From Neorhizobium galegae (GTDB taxonomy: Bacteria; Pseudomonadota; Alphaproteobacteria; Rhizobiales; Rhizobiaceae), in contig NZ_JAGIPH010000005.1 of the NCBI RefSeq assembly GCF_017877135.1, forward strand, positions 124,001 to 188,000: a stretch of DNA of 64,000 nucleotides, read 5' to 3'. The notes beneath the pieces were generated by a model. That model ran no database searches and was not told the DNA's origin. It was given only the letters and a program-made list of their open reading frames with translations. A program made the position numbers and the translations under genes. The stretch's first letter is position 1. Each line of letters starts with the position of its first letter. Shown here in pieces: positions 30,707 to 39,942 of the stretch.

Positions 30707-31552
30707 ATGCGCCTGCTCCTCATCCACACCGGCGGAACGATCGGCATGGCAGAAGGGCCGGACGGACTTCAACCGCAGCCGGGTATCGTGGAGGCGGCCG
30801 TGGCCGATCGCCTGCCAGAGGCAACGACGCTCCTGACGCATGTGTTCAGCCCCCTCCTCGACAGCGCCGATGTCGGCCCTCAGCACTGGAACGAGATGCT
30901 GGACGTGATTTCCGCCCATCCGGACCTTCCCGTGATCATCACGCATGGCACCGATACGATGGCGTTTACCGGTGCGGCCCTGGCTCAGGCTCTGGCAGGC
31001 GAGAACCGGTGCATCATTCTGTGCGGCTCGATGGTCCCGCTTGGAGAGGGCGGCGATGCAGAGGAGAACCTGACGCTTGCAATCACGGCCGCCTGTGCGG
31101 GAGGCTCAGGCGTCACGCTTGCCTTTGCCGGACGCCTGATGCCGGCAGGCGGGCTTGTAAAGCACGACAGCCATGCCCATGACGCCTTCCGATCGCTGCC
31201 GCAGGACGCAGCCGTCCCTCCCCTTTCGCGCCGCTTCGACACCCGCCGCTTCGGCGTACTGACGCTTTCGCCGGGCATGCCGGCTGACCTCATTGCCGCC
31301 TCACTCTCCGTTCTCGATGGCGCCGTGCTCAGGGTGTTTGGATCGGGCACCGCCATGAACAATCCGGCGATCCTGTCTGCCCTCCAGAAGGCCGTGGCAT
31401 CCGGCAAGCGCATCCGGGCCGTCAGCCAGTGCGAGGCCGGCGGCCTGGAGCCCGGCGCCTATGCAGCCGGTGCCGGCCTTTGGAGCACGGGCGTTGAAAA
31501 CGGTGGACGCCAAACGCCGGAAGCAGCCCTTATTCATCTCTGGCTGAACTGA
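30707..31552 (+). CDS. Asparaginase family protein
   Basis: A short (281 residue) asparaginase-family amidohydrolase; L-asparaginases release ammonia from asparagine. Both catalytic threonine motifs are visible: HTGGTIGM (T11) and THGTDTMAFTG (T82, D83). The supporting LCGSMVPLGEGGDAEENL and KHDSHAHDAF segments are present. There is no signal peptide, so it should be cytoplasmic. It is shorter than classical type I and II enzymes (about 330-350), mainly because the C-terminal domain is compact, so substrate specificity is uncertain. AGGGA lies seven bases before the ATG. It ends at a terminator shared with the convergent transporter gene. Confidence 0.86.
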   Translation: MRLLLIHTGGTIGMAEGPDGLQPQPGIVEAAVADRLPEATTLLTHVFSPLLDSADVGPQHWNEMLDVISAHPDLPVIITHGTDTMAFTGAALAQALAGENRCIILCGSMVPLGEGGDAEENLTLAITAACAGGSGVTLAFAGRLMPAGGLVKHDSHAHDAFRSLPQDAAVPPLSRRFDTRRFGVLTLSPGMPADLIAASLSVLDGAVLRVFGSGTAMNNPAILSALQKAVASGKRIRAVSQCEAGGLEPGAYAAGAGLWSTGVENGGRQTPEAALIHLWLN

Positions 31553-31579
31553 CCGCATCGGCCGGAGGCCGGAAAGACA

Positions 31580-31603
31580 AAAGGCGGCCCGAAGACCGCC
31601 TTT
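31580..31603. terminator. Bidirectional terminator between asparaginase and OFA transporter
   Basis: AAAGGCGG (31580-31587) pairs with CCGCCTTT (31596-31603) around an 8-base loop. A- and T-rich flanks on both sides let it serve both convergent genes. Confidence 0.75.
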
Positions 31604-31634
31604 CACATTATGGAGCCATGGCTTTCAGCAGTGA

Positions 31635-33287
31635 TCAACCGAAGATCGCGAGACTGTTTCTCAAGGTTACCCAGACGCCCCAAATAAGCGGAATGCCGAC
31701 GACGGCCCAGGCAAGGGCAGCCTTCGCATCGAACCCGCCTTTGCCAATACCAAAAGAGCCCGTCGGGCCGGCATTGGCGGCGGCGGTCTTCGCCTGCAGC
31801 GCCGCAACCTCCGCATCCGACATGAACCACTTGTCCGACAGCGGCTTGACGAAGGCATTGGCGATGAGACCGACCGCCAGCATGCCGGCAAGGATGTACA
31901 TCGTGCTGGTATAGAGAGCCGGTCCCGGTGCAACACCCGCGGCGATCTGTGCCTCGCGGATATAGTTCACCACGAAGGGCCCGGCGATGCCGGCCGTCGC
32001 CCAGGCCGTCAGCAGCCGGCCGTGGATTGCGCCGACGAACTGCGTGCCAAAAATATCCGCGAGATAGGCCGGGATGGTCGCAAAGCCGCCGCCATACATC
32101 GAGAGAATGATGCCGAAGGCGAGCACGAAGAGCGCCTTGGAGCCCATCAGCGCGAGCGTGGGCGCCAGCGCATAGAGCACGATGCCGAGGATGAAGAAGC
32201 AGAAATAGGTGTTCTTGCGGCCGAGCTTGTCGGACATCGAGGCCCAGAAGAAGCGACCGCCGATATTGAACAGCGAGAGCAGGCCGGTGAAGCCGGCGGC
32301 AATCGCGGCGATCTGCGCCTTCTGTCCGGCATCGAGCTGCGCAAACGCGACACCCGGCTGGCCGATCAACGAGCCCGCAAAAATCTCCTGCAGCATGGGC
32401 GAGGCCATGCCGATGACGCCGATGCCGGCAGACACGTTAAGGCAGAGCACGGCCCAGATCAGCCAGAACTGCGGCGTCTTGTGCGCATCGCGCAGATGCA
32501 CGTGGCGGTGGGTGATCATGTTGCTTTTTGCCACCGGCGGCGTCCAGCCTTCCGGACGCCAGCCGGACGGCGGGATGCGATAGCCGAAGGCGCCGCCCAT
32601 CATGAAGACGAAATAGACGAGCGCCATCACCACGAAGGTTTGCCACACACCCGGCGAGACATCCGTCTTGAAGTAGGTCATCAGCAGATTGGCAAGCGGT
32701 GCGCCGATCATCGCGCCACCGCCAAAGCCCATGATCGCCATGCCGGTCGCCATGCCGCGCCGATCGGGGAACCATTTGACCAGCGTGGACACCGGTGAGA
32801 TATAGCCGAGACCAAGGCCGATGCCGCCGATCACGCCGGCACCGAGCCACATCAGCCACAGCTGATGCGTCATGACGCCGACCGAGGCGACGAGAATGCC
32901 GCCGCACCAGCAGCAGGCGGACACGAAGCCCGCCTTGCGCGGCCCAACCCGTTCCAGCCAGCCGCCCCAGATGGCGGCCGAGCAGCCGAGCAGCACGAAG
33001 AAGAGTGTATAAATCCAGCCCAGATCCGCCACGCGCCAGTTGCAGGCGGTTGTGAACAAGGCGCCGGCAAGCGTCAGGCTCGAGCAGCTCGGATCCGTGG
33101 CCGGCAGCGCCTTGGAAAGCGGCAGCCAGAACACGCTGAAGCCATAGGCCATGCCGATGCACAGATGGATGGCGAGTGCGGCCGGCGGAACCAGCCAACG
33201 ATTGAAGCCGGGTCTCGCAATGATGCGCTCCCGGTCGAGGAGGCCGATGCCGGCAAGATCCCCTCCACTTACACCTGCAACTGCCAT
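31635..33287 (-). CDS. OFA-family major facilitator transporter (oxalate/formate antiporter-like)
   Basis: A 550-residue MFS protein with about 12 hydrophobic segments. OFA-type features are the N-terminal PPAALAIHLCIGMAYGFSVFWLPL helix, the loop WLERVGPRKAG in the position of MFS motif A, and WFPDRRGMATGMAIMGFGGGAMIG between helices 5 and 6. A long C-terminal extension ends the protein. GGAGG lies about ten bases before the ATG. It follows the formate dehydrogenase genes by 163 bases on the same strand, so formate or oxalate is a plausible substrate. The family also includes transporters of other carboxylates, so specificity is inferred. Confidence 0.88.
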   Translation of the reverse strand: MAVAGVSGGDLAGIGLLDRERIIARPGFNRWLVPPAALAIHLCIGMAYGFSVFWLPLSKALPATDPSCSSLTLAGALFTTACNWRVADLGWIYTLFFVLLGCSAAIWGGWLERVGPRKAGFVSACCWCGGILVASVGVMTHQLWLMWLGAGVIGGIGLGLGYISPVSTLVKWFPDRRGMATGMAIMGFGGGAMIGAPLANLLMTYFKTDVSPGVWQTFVVMALVYFVFMMGGAFGYRIPPSGWRPEGWTPPVAKSNMITHRHVHLRDAHKTPQFWLIWAVLCLNVSAGIGVIGMASPMLQEIFAGSLIGQPGVAFAQLDAGQKAQIAAIAAGFTGLLSLFNIGGRFFWASMSDKLGRKNTYFCFFILGIVLYALAPTLALMGSKALFVLAFGIILSMYGGGFATIPAYLADIFGTQFVGAIHGRLLTAWATAGIAGPFVVNYIREAQIAAGVAPGPALYTSTMYILAGMLAVGLIANAFVKPLSDKWFMSDAEVAALQAKTAAANAGPTGSFGIGKGGFDAKAALAWAVVGIPLIWGVWVTLRNSLAIFG

Positions 33288-33450
33288 GGACGAACTCCTC
33301 CTCTTGGGCTGTCAGGAAAATGAAATTCATTGCCCGCGCAACGGAAGCGCGGTTTCACACTCCAGAAGACCGACGATCTCCCCATCGGCGGCTTTCTGGT
33401 CATGCAAGGCAGAAACGGACCGATCCGGCTTGTTCCGAACCAAGCGTCGT

Positions 33451-33795
33451 TTACGTGACGCCGGCCGGAACGCTGGGTTCCGACAGGGATTCGCCGGCGA
33501 CCGGGCCCTTGCCGCCCGGCGCGCCCTTTGCTGCATCCGCGCCGAGACCGACGTCCTCCGTCGTCGGGTTTTCCGGGCGCCTGATCTTTGCCGCAGCCGA
33601 AACCACCAGCGGCAGGAAGCCACCGATGCCGGCATCGATCATCTCGAAGAAACGACGCCGCATGCGCGGCTCCCAGAACTTGTTGATGTGGGTCGCAACG
33701 CCATCCACGCGTACCGCCTCCGGCTGCGAGCCGAAAAAGGTGGCAATCTGGTTTGCCATGCGGACAAGCTTTTCATCGGTGTGGCTAAGCGACAT
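33451..33795 (-). CDS. fdsD: Formate dehydrogenase delta subunit
   Basis: A 114-residue FdsD-family protein. The diagnostic part is the N-terminal LVRMANQIATFFGSQ, then VDGVATHINKFWEPRMRRRF. The C-terminal third is proline- and glycine-rich and probably disordered. FdsD accompanies soluble NAD-dependent Mo formate dehydrogenases and is needed for active enzyme, though it is not a redox carrier. It overlaps the end of fdhD by 11 bases, so the two are translationally coupled. It is the last core gene of the fds operon. Confidence 0.92.
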   Translation of the reverse strand: MSLSHTDEKLVRMANQIATFFGSQPEAVRVDGVATHINKFWEPRMRRRFFEMIDAGIGGFLPLVVSAAAKIRRPENPTTEDVGLGADAAKGAPGGKGPVAGESLSEPSVPAGVT

Positions 33796-34609
33796 GGCTG
33801 CTTTCTCCCGTCGTCAGACGATCAGGCCTGGTAAAGACTTCGAATTCATCGCCGCGGGCAATGCCGATCAGCGTGATGCCCGCCTCCTCCGCCGTCTCGA
33901 TGGCAAGCGCGGTCGGGGCGGAGACCGCCACGAGACAGGAGCAGCCGAGCAGCGCCGTCTTCTGCACCATTTCCACCGAGAGACGACTGGTGACGACCAC
34001 CACGCCGTCCGCGGGCTTGAGACCGGCGCGGATCACGGCGCCGCAGAGCTTGTCCAGCGCGTTGTGGCGGCCGACATCCTCGCGGATCGCGGCGATGCCC
34101 CGGCCGGGACGATAGAAGCCGGCGGCATGCACGGCGCGCGTTTCGCGGTTGAGGGTCTGGCCGTCGCCGAGCTCACGCACCGCATCCGCCACCATGGCCG
34201 GCGTCAGATGAAGGCGCCCCTCCGGCACGCGGGCCACGGCCCGCGCCGCCTGCTCGATCGATTCGATGCCGCAGAGGCCGCATCCGACCGGCCCCGCCAT
34301 GCGGCGACGCCGCGCCGTGAGAGCGTCCGCGCTTTGATCCTTCAGCGTCACCTGCACATCGATGCCGGCACCGGCTTCGACCGGTTCAACATCCAGAATA
34401 TCCGCGGCCGACACAATGATCTCCTCGGCCAGCGAAAAGCCGTAGGCGAAATCAACGAGATCGGCCGGTGTCGCCATCATCACGGCATGGGTGGAACCGC
34501 CATAGGAAAAGGCGATCGGCACCTCTTCCGGCACGATGCGATGGCCATCCACCATCTGCCCCTGCCGGAAGCGCCATTCCCGAACCGTGCGGCTGGTGTT
34601 TTCTGCCAT
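33785..34609 (-). CDS. fdhD: Formate dehydrogenase accessory sulfurtransferase
   Basis: FdhD passes sulfur from the cysteine desulfurase to the molybdenum cofactor, which is essential for formate dehydrogenase activity. The 274 residues carry the catalytic CxxC loop GPVGCGLCGIES (C110, C113). Other conserved parts are AYGFSLAEEII near 55, TRAVHAAGF near 155, and DVGRHNALDKLCG near 175. It starts nine bases after the fdsA stop codon. The C-terminal part (SRLSVEMVQKTALLGCSCLVAVSAPT) is the usual family end. Between fdsA and fdsD it is in its standard place. Confidence 0.95.
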   Translation of the reverse strand: MAENTSRTVREWRFRQGQMVDGHRIVPEEVPIAFSYGGSTHAVMMATPADLVDFAYGFSLAEEIIVSAADILDVEPVEAGAGIDVQVTLKDQSADALTARRRRMAGPVGCGLCGIESIEQAARAVARVPEGRLHLTPAMVADAVRELGDGQTLNRETRAVHAAGFYRPGRGIAAIREDVGRHNALDKLCGAVIRAGLKPADGVVVVTSRLSVEMVQKTALLGCSCLVAVSAPTALAIETAEEAGITLIGIARGDEFEVFTRPDRLTTGESSHVA

Positions 34610-34618
34610 TAACCTGCC

Positions 34619-37501
34619 CTACTCCGCCGCTTCCAGCTTGCCGGCAATGCGGCGGGAGCGACGGCTGAGTTCCTCGTAATCCTCCTGCCATTCGGTCGGA
34701 CCGTTGGAGGGCGAGATCTGCACAGCCGTCACCTTGTATTCCGGGCAGTTCGTCGCCCAGTCGGAGAAGTCGGTGGTGATGACGTTGGCCTGCGTGTTCG
34801 GATGGTGGAAGGTGGTATAGACCACGCCCGGCGCCACTCGATCGGTGATCAGCGCGCGCAGGGTCGTCTCGCCGGCGCGGCTTGCGAGCTTCACCCAGTC
34901 GCGATCCTTGATGCCGCGCTGTTCGGCATCGTGCGGATGAATTTCCAGCCGGTCCTCCTCGTGCCAGACGACATTCTCCGTACGCCGCGTCTGGGCGCCG
35001 ACATTGTATTGGCTGAGAATGCGGCCGGTGGTGAGCAGCAGCGGGAAGCGCGGGCCGGTGCGTTCGTCAGTCGCGACATATTCCGTTCGTATGAATTTAC
35101 CCTTGCCGCGCACAAAGCCGTCGATATGCATGATCGGCGAGCCATCCGGGAACTTTTCGTTGCAGGGCCACTGCACCGAACCCTTCTTCTCCAGATAGTC
35201 GTAGGACACGCCGGCAAAGCTCGGTGTCGTTGCGGCGATCTCGTCCATGATTTCGGACGGATGGCCATAGGTCCAGGCCAAGCCCATGGCCTGCGCCAGC
35301 TTCTGGGTCACTTCCCAATCCGCATAGCCATTCTTCGGCGTCATGACCTTGCGCACGCGGTTGATGCGACGCTCGGCATTGGTAAACGTGCCGTCCTTTT
35401 CCAGGAAGGTGGACCCCGGCAGGAAGACATGCGCGTAATTGGCGGTCTCGTTCAGGAAGAGATCGTGGACCACGACACATTCCATGGCTTCCAGACCGGC
35501 GGAGACATGCTTGGTGTCCGGGTCGGACTGGAGAATGTCCTCGCCCTGGATGTAGATGCCCTTGAACGAGCCTTCGACGGCGGCATCCAGCATGTTGGGA
35601 ATGCGAAGCCCCGGCTCGTTGTTGAGCGTGACACCCCAGAGCTTTTCGAAGGTTTCGCGCGTCGCATCATCCGAGATGTGGCGATAGCCCGGCAGTTCGT
35701 GCGGGAAGGAGCCCATGTCGCAGGAGCCCTGCACATTGTTCTGGCCGCGCAGCGGGTTCACGCCGACGCCCGGACGACCGATATTGCCGGTCGCCATCGC
35801 CAGGTTGGCAATCGCCATGACCGTGGTCGAGCCCTGGCTGTGTTCGGTGACACCCAGGCCGTAATAGATCGCGCCATTGCCGCCCCTGGCATAGAGACGC
35901 GCCGCGCCGCGCAGGTCTTCCGCCGGAACACCGGTGAACTTTTCCGTTTCTTCCGGGCTGTGCTGCGGCTCGGCGACGAAAGCCGCCCAGTCCTCGAATT
36001 CGGACCAGTCGCAGCGGGTGCGAATGAAGGCCTCGTCAAACAGGCCTTCGGTGACGATGACATGAGCAATCGCCGTCAGCACCGCGACATTGGTGCCGGG
36101 CTTCAGCGGCAGGTGGAAGGCAGCCTCCACATGCGGCGTCTTGACCAGATCGATACGGCGCGGATCGATGACGATCAGCTTCGCGCCCTGGCGCAGGCGC
36201 TTCTTGAGCCGCGAACCGAACACCGGATGCCCGTCCGTCGGGTTTGCGCCGATGACCAGCACCACATCCGAATGCTCGACGCTATCGAAATTCTGCGTGC
36301 CGGCCGAGGTGCCGAAGGCCTGGCCGAGACCATAGCCGGTCGGCGAATGGCAGACACGGGCGCAGGTATCGACATTGTTGTTGCCGAAGCCGGCGCGGAT
36401 CAGCTTCTGCACGAGATAGGTTTCTTCATTCGTGCATCGCGACGAGGTGATGCCGCCAATCGATTCCCGGCCGTACTGATACTGGATGCTGCGGAATTCC
36501 GAGGCGACATGGGCAAAGGCCTCTTCCCAGGTCACTTCGCGCCAGGGATCGGTGATCTTCTCGCGGATCATCGGGTTGAGGATGCGGTCCTTGTGGCTTG
36601 CGTAACCATAGGCGAACCGACCCTTGACGCAGGAATGGCCGCGATTGGCCTGGCCATCCTTCCAGGGCACCATGCGCACCAGCTCCTCGCCGCGCATTTC
36701 CGCCTTGAACGAACAGCCGACGCCGCAATAGGCGCAGGTGGTCACCAGCGAATGCTCCGGCTGGCCGATGGCGATCACCGACTTTTCCGTCAGCGTCGCC
36801 GTCGGGCAGGCCTGCACGCAGGCGCCGCAGGAAACGCATTCGGAAGAGAGAAAGGCCTCATGCGCGCCGGGCGAGACGCGGCTGTCGAAACCGCGGCCCT
36901 CGATGGTCAGCGCAAACGTGCCCTGCACCTCCTCGCAGGCGCGCACGCAGCGCGAACAGACGATGCATTTCGACGGGTCATAGGTGAAATAGGGATTGCT
37001 CTCGTCCTTCGGCATCCACTGCGCATTGATCCCGCCCTCGGCAGACCGCGCCTTCACATGGTTCTCGCCCTCATAGCCGTAGCGCACATCGCGCAGGCCG
37101 ACGGCACCGGCCATATCCTGCAGCTCGCAATCGCCATTGGCGGCGCAGGTCAGGCAGTCGAGCGGATGGTCGGAGATGTAAAGCTCCATCACGCCCTTGC
37201 GGATCGCCTTCAGCCGCTCCGTCTGGGTGTGGACGACGATGCCGGGCGCAACGGGTGTGGTGCAGGAGGCCGGGGTGCCGTTGCGGCCCTCCACCTCGAT
37301 CAGACAGAGACGGCAGGAGCCGAAGGCATCGACCATGTCGGTCGCGCAGAGTTTTGGCACCTGAATGCCGGCCTCCATCGAGGCGCGCATGATCGAGGTG
37401 CCCTCGGGCACGGTGATCTGCCGGCCGTCGATGGTGAGCGTCACCAGTTTTTCGGCACGCGAGGCGGGCGTGCCGTAATCGATTTCAGGAACGAGGGGCA
37501 T
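34619..37501 (-). CDS. fdsA: NAD-dependent formate dehydrogenase alpha (molybdenum) subunit
   Basis: The 960-residue catalytic subunit oxidises formate to CO2. In order it holds a [2Fe-2S] domain (C52, C63, C66, C80), a His-ligated [4Fe-4S] site (H112, C116, C119, C125), two ferredoxin-type [4Fe-4S] clusters (C179, C182, C185, C189 and C222, C225, C228, C232), a further cluster near the Mo domain (C256, C259, C263, C291), and the bis-MGD domain. The Mo ligand is C384 in VCHSPT, so this is the cysteine form, not selenocysteine. The ATG at 37501 has AGGAGG seven bases upstream. A RIME-like repeat separates it from fdsB. Confidence 0.96.
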   Translation of the reverse strand: MPLVPEIDYGTPASRAEKLVTLTIDGRQITVPEGTSIMRASMEAGIQVPKLCATDMVDAFGSCRLCLIEVEGRNGTPASCTTPVAPGIVVHTQTERLKAIRKGVMELYISDHPLDCLTCAANGDCELQDMAGAVGLRDVRYGYEGENHVKARSAEGGINAQWMPKDESNPYFTYDPSKCIVCSRCVRACEEVQGTFALTIEGRGFDSRVSPGAHEAFLSSECVSCGACVQACPTATLTEKSVIAIGQPEHSLVTTCAYCGVGCSFKAEMRGEELVRMVPWKDGQANRGHSCVKGRFAYGYASHKDRILNPMIREKITDPWREVTWEEAFAHVASEFRSIQYQYGRESIGGITSSRCTNEETYLVQKLIRAGFGNNNVDTCARVCHSPTGYGLGQAFGTSAGTQNFDSVEHSDVVLVIGANPTDGHPVFGSRLKKRLRQGAKLIVIDPRRIDLVKTPHVEAAFHLPLKPGTNVAVLTAIAHVIVTEGLFDEAFIRTRCDWSEFEDWAAFVAEPQHSPEETEKFTGVPAEDLRGAARLYARGGNGAIYYGLGVTEHSQGSTTVMAIANLAMATGNIGRPGVGVNPLRGQNNVQGSCDMGSFPHELPGYRHISDDATRETFEKLWGVTLNNEPGLRIPNMLDAAVEGSFKGIYIQGEDILQSDPDTKHVSAGLEAMECVVVHDLFLNETANYAHVFLPGSTFLEKDGTFTNAERRINRVRKVMTPKNGYADWEVTQKLAQAMGLAWTYGHPSEIMDEIAATTPSFAGVSYDYLEKKGSVQWPCNEKFPDGSPIMHIDGFVRGKGKFIRTEYVATDERTGPRFPLLLTTGRILSQYNVGAQTRRTENVVWHEEDRLEIHPHDAEQRGIKDRDWVKLASRAGETTLRALITDRVAPGVVYTTFHHPNTQANVITTDFSDWATNCPEYKVTAVQISPSNGPTEWQEDYEELSRRSRRIAGKLEAAE

Positions 37502-37551
37502 GAAGGGCCTCCTGTGCGCAATGGGCGAGAACGCGGGACGAACGGGAGATG

Positions 37552-37748
37552 AGACCCCCTCTGGCCTGCCGGCCATCTCCCCCACAAGGGGGGAGATAAC
37601 TCGTGGCGGCCGTGTGCTCCCGGTAGCCAAACGAGTGGGTTAGCGACGGTGCAGCTGCCTTATTCGCTTGCGTTGGGCGGGACGGTGCCGCGCGCCGAGC
37701 CCTCCCCCTTGTGGGGAGGGCGGCGAGCAAAGCGAGCGGGAGGGGTCT
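37552..37748. repeat. RIME-like palindromic intergenic element inside the fds operon
   Basis: About 197 bases bounded by imperfect inverted ends (AGACCCCCTC at 37552 and GAGGGGTCT at 37740). Two internal hairpins are present: ATCTCCCCC/GGGGGAGAT around ACAA (37575-37597) and CCCTCCCC/GGGGAGGG (37700-37720). It resembles the Rhizobium-specific intergenic mosaic elements. It fills almost all the fdsB-fdsA gap. Confidence 0.75.
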
Positions 37749-37759
37749 TTCTCTGACAC

Positions 37760-39328
37760 TCATTCCGCAGCCTCCCTCACGGGGGCCGGCGCAAAATCCT
37801 GCGGAAAATGCGTCATGGCGCTCATCACCGGATAGGGCGTGAAGCCGCCGAGGGCACAGAGCGAGCCGAACTTCATGGTGTTGCAGAGGTCTTCCAGCAG
37901 CACCTTGTTCTTCTCCGGCTCGATGCCACGGGCGATCTTGTCCACGGTCTCGACGCCGCGCGTCGAGCCGATGCGGCAGGGCGTGCACTTGCCGCAGCTT
38001 TCCACGGCGCAGAATTCCATGGCAAAGCGCGCCTGCTTCAGCATGTCGACGCTGTCGTCGAACACCACGATGCCCGCATGGCCAATGAGACCGCCGGCGG
38101 CCGTGAAGGCCTCATAATCGAACACAGTGTCGAACAGCGCCGGCGGGAAATAGGCGCCGAGCGGGCCGCCGACCTGCACCGCCTTGACCGGGCGGCCGCT
38201 GACAGTGCCGCCGCCGATCTCGTTGACCAGTTCTCCGAGCGTCAGGCCGAAGGCGGTTTCATAGAGCCCGCCATGCTTCAGATTGCCGGCAAGCTGGATC
38301 GGGATCGTGCCATGCGAACGGCCGACGCCATAATCGCGATAAAACTCAGCGCCGCGGTCCATGATGACGGGGATGGAGGCGAGCGACATGACGTTGTTGA
38401 CCACCGTCGGCTTGCCGAACAGGCCCTGCAGCGCCGGCAGCGGCGGCTTGGCGCGCACGATGCCGCGCTTGCCTTCCAGGCTGTTCAGCAGCGAGGTTTC
38501 CTCGCCGCAGACATAGGCGCCGGCACCCATGCGCACTTCCATGTCGAATGCGTAAGCCGACCCCAACACGGACGGACCGAGAATGCCTTCCCGGCGGGCG
38601 ATGGCGATCGCCTCTTCCATGATGGCAATGGCATGCGGATATTCGGAGCGGGTGTAGACATAGCCCTTTGTGGCGCCGACCGCGATGCCGGCAATCGCCA
38701 TGCCCTCAATCAAGACGAAAGGATCGCCCTCCATGATCATCCGGTCGGCGAAGGTGCCGCTGTCGCCCTCGTCGGCATTGCAGACGATGTATTTCTGGTC
38801 GGCCGTCGCGTCCGCGACCGTCTTCCACTTGATGCCGGTCGGGAAGCCTGCGCCGCCGCGACCGCGCAACCCGCTGTCGGTGACCTGCTTGACGATGTCG
38901 GCTGGCGGCATGGCCACGGCCTTTTGAAGACCCGTGAGGCCCTTGTAGTGCCGGTAATCCTCCAGCGACAGAGGATCGGTGATACCGCAGCGGGAGAAGG
39001 TAAGCCGTGTCTGGTTCTTGAGGAAGGGAATCTCGCTGGTCAGCCCATGACAGAGCGGGTGATCGCCGCCGGCAAGGAAGCCGGCCTCGAACAGCGACGG
39101 CACGTCGGCAGCCCTGACGGGGCCATAGGCGACGCGACCGTGATCAGTGCGCACCTCGACCAGCACTTCCAACCACAGCATGCCGCGCGAGCCGTTGCGG
39201 ACGATGTGCACATCGCGATTGCGGGCCTTTGCCTCGCGCTCGATCGCGGCGGCGACCTTGTCGGCACCGACAGCAAGCGCTGCCGCATCGCGGGGAACGA
39301 AAACAGTGATGGTTTCGGGCACGCTCAT
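37760..39328 (-). CDS. fdsB: NAD-dependent formate dehydrogenase beta (NADH/FMN) subunit
   Basis: A 522-residue flavoprotein that passes electrons from the iron-sulfur chain to NAD+. The N-terminal part is thioredoxin-like. The FMN/NADH domain is homologous to NuoF, with GLRGRGGAGFPTGIKWK near 172, CNADEGDSGTFADR near 203, and AYVCGEETSLLNSLEG near 270. The [4Fe-4S] site is CGKCTPCRIGSTRG near 460. The start overlaps the end of fdsG by four bases. The C-terminal ALGGFTPYPVMSAM region is the usual end. Confidence 0.96.
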   Translation of the reverse strand: MSVPETITVFVPRDAAALAVGADKVAAAIEREAKARNRDVHIVRNGSRGMLWLEVLVEVRTDHGRVAYGPVRAADVPSLFEAGFLAGGDHPLCHGLTSEIPFLKNQTRLTFSRCGITDPLSLEDYRHYKGLTGLQKAVAMPPADIVKQVTDSGLRGRGGAGFPTGIKWKTVADATADQKYIVCNADEGDSGTFADRMIMEGDPFVLIEGMAIAGIAVGATKGYVYTRSEYPHAIAIMEEAIAIARREGILGPSVLGSAYAFDMEVRMGAGAYVCGEETSLLNSLEGKRGIVRAKPPLPALQGLFGKPTVVNNVMSLASIPVIMDRGAEFYRDYGVGRSHGTIPIQLAGNLKHGGLYETAFGLTLGELVNEIGGGTVSGRPVKAVQVGGPLGAYFPPALFDTVFDYEAFTAAGGLIGHAGIVVFDDSVDMLKQARFAMEFCAVESCGKCTPCRIGSTRGVETVDKIARGIEPEKNKVLLEDLCNTMKFGSLCALGGFTPYPVMSAMTHFPQDFAPAPVREAAE

Positions 39329-39804
39329 GCACGCACCTCCGCGACAATATCGTTCAGACAGTCTTCGTCGAGACGCGCATAGAGTTCACCGTCGAACATG
39401 GCTGCCGGCGCCTGGGCACAGAGCCCGAGACAGAAGACCGGTTCGAGCGTGACCGAGCCATCTGCCGCCGTTTCATGCCAGCCGAGGCCGAGCTTCGCCT
39501 TCGCCCGCTCGGCCAGCGCATCGCCGCCCATTGACTGGCAGGCTTCGGCGCGACAGAGTTTTAGCGTGTGGCGGCCGGCCGGATGATCCTTGAAATCATG
39601 GTAGAAGGTGACGACGCCGTGCACCTCGGCGCGCGACAGGTTCAGCGCCTCAGCAATGATCTGCTTGGCGCCCTCGGGAATATAGCCGAATTCGGCCTGC
39701 ACCTTGTGCAGGATCGGCAGCATCGGACCTTCCAGATGCCGACAGTCCTCGATGATGGCCGCAATACGGGTTGCCTCATCCACGGCAACCACCCGAACAT
39801 TCAT
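39325..39804 (-). CDS. fdsG: NAD-dependent formate dehydrogenase gamma ([2Fe-2S]) subunit
   Basis: A 159-residue NuoE-like subunit with one [2Fe-2S] cluster. An N-terminal helical part (GPMLPILHKVQAEFGYIPEGAKQIIAEAL) precedes a thioredoxin fold. The cluster ligands are in LCRAEACQSMGG and FCLGLCAQAPA. GGGAGG lies about eight bases before the ATG at 39804. It is the first structural gene of fdsGBA and its stop codon overlaps the fdsB start. A 16-base palindrome sits about 60 bases upstream in the leader. Confidence 0.95.
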   Translation of the reverse strand: MNVRVVAVDEATRIAAIIEDCRHLEGPMLPILHKVQAEFGYIPEGAKQIIAEALNLSRAEVHGVVTFYHDFKDHPAGRHTLKLCRAEACQSMGGDALAERAKAKLGLGWHETAADGSVTLEPVFCLGLCAQAPAAMFDGELYARLDEDCLNDIVAEVRA

Positions 39805-39865
39805 GGTCAGTCCTCCCAAACCGACACCCGGCACGCTTCCGGCACAAATCGCCGGTTGCTGTCAT

Positions 39866-39881
39866 GGATCGCAAGCGATCC
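39866..39881. promoter_or_regulatory. Perfect palindrome in the fdsG leader
   Basis: GGATCGC-AA-GCGATCC is a perfect 16-base inverted repeat between the LysR stop codon and the fdsG start. No T run follows on either strand, so it is not an ordinary terminator. An operator is possible. Confidence 0.4.
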
Positions 39882-39942
39882 GGGCGCCGTCATCCGAAAC
39901 GGCAACGCTGCCTGTTCGTGAAGGATGACGAAGATGCATACA

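Noticed and set aside
34802-37552. Open frame of about 916 codons on the plus strand opposite fdsA
   Set aside because: It is the mirror of a GC-rich gene with strong codon bias; the translation is histidine-, arginine- and glycine-rich with no recognisable domain, whereas fdsA has all its cofactor motifs.
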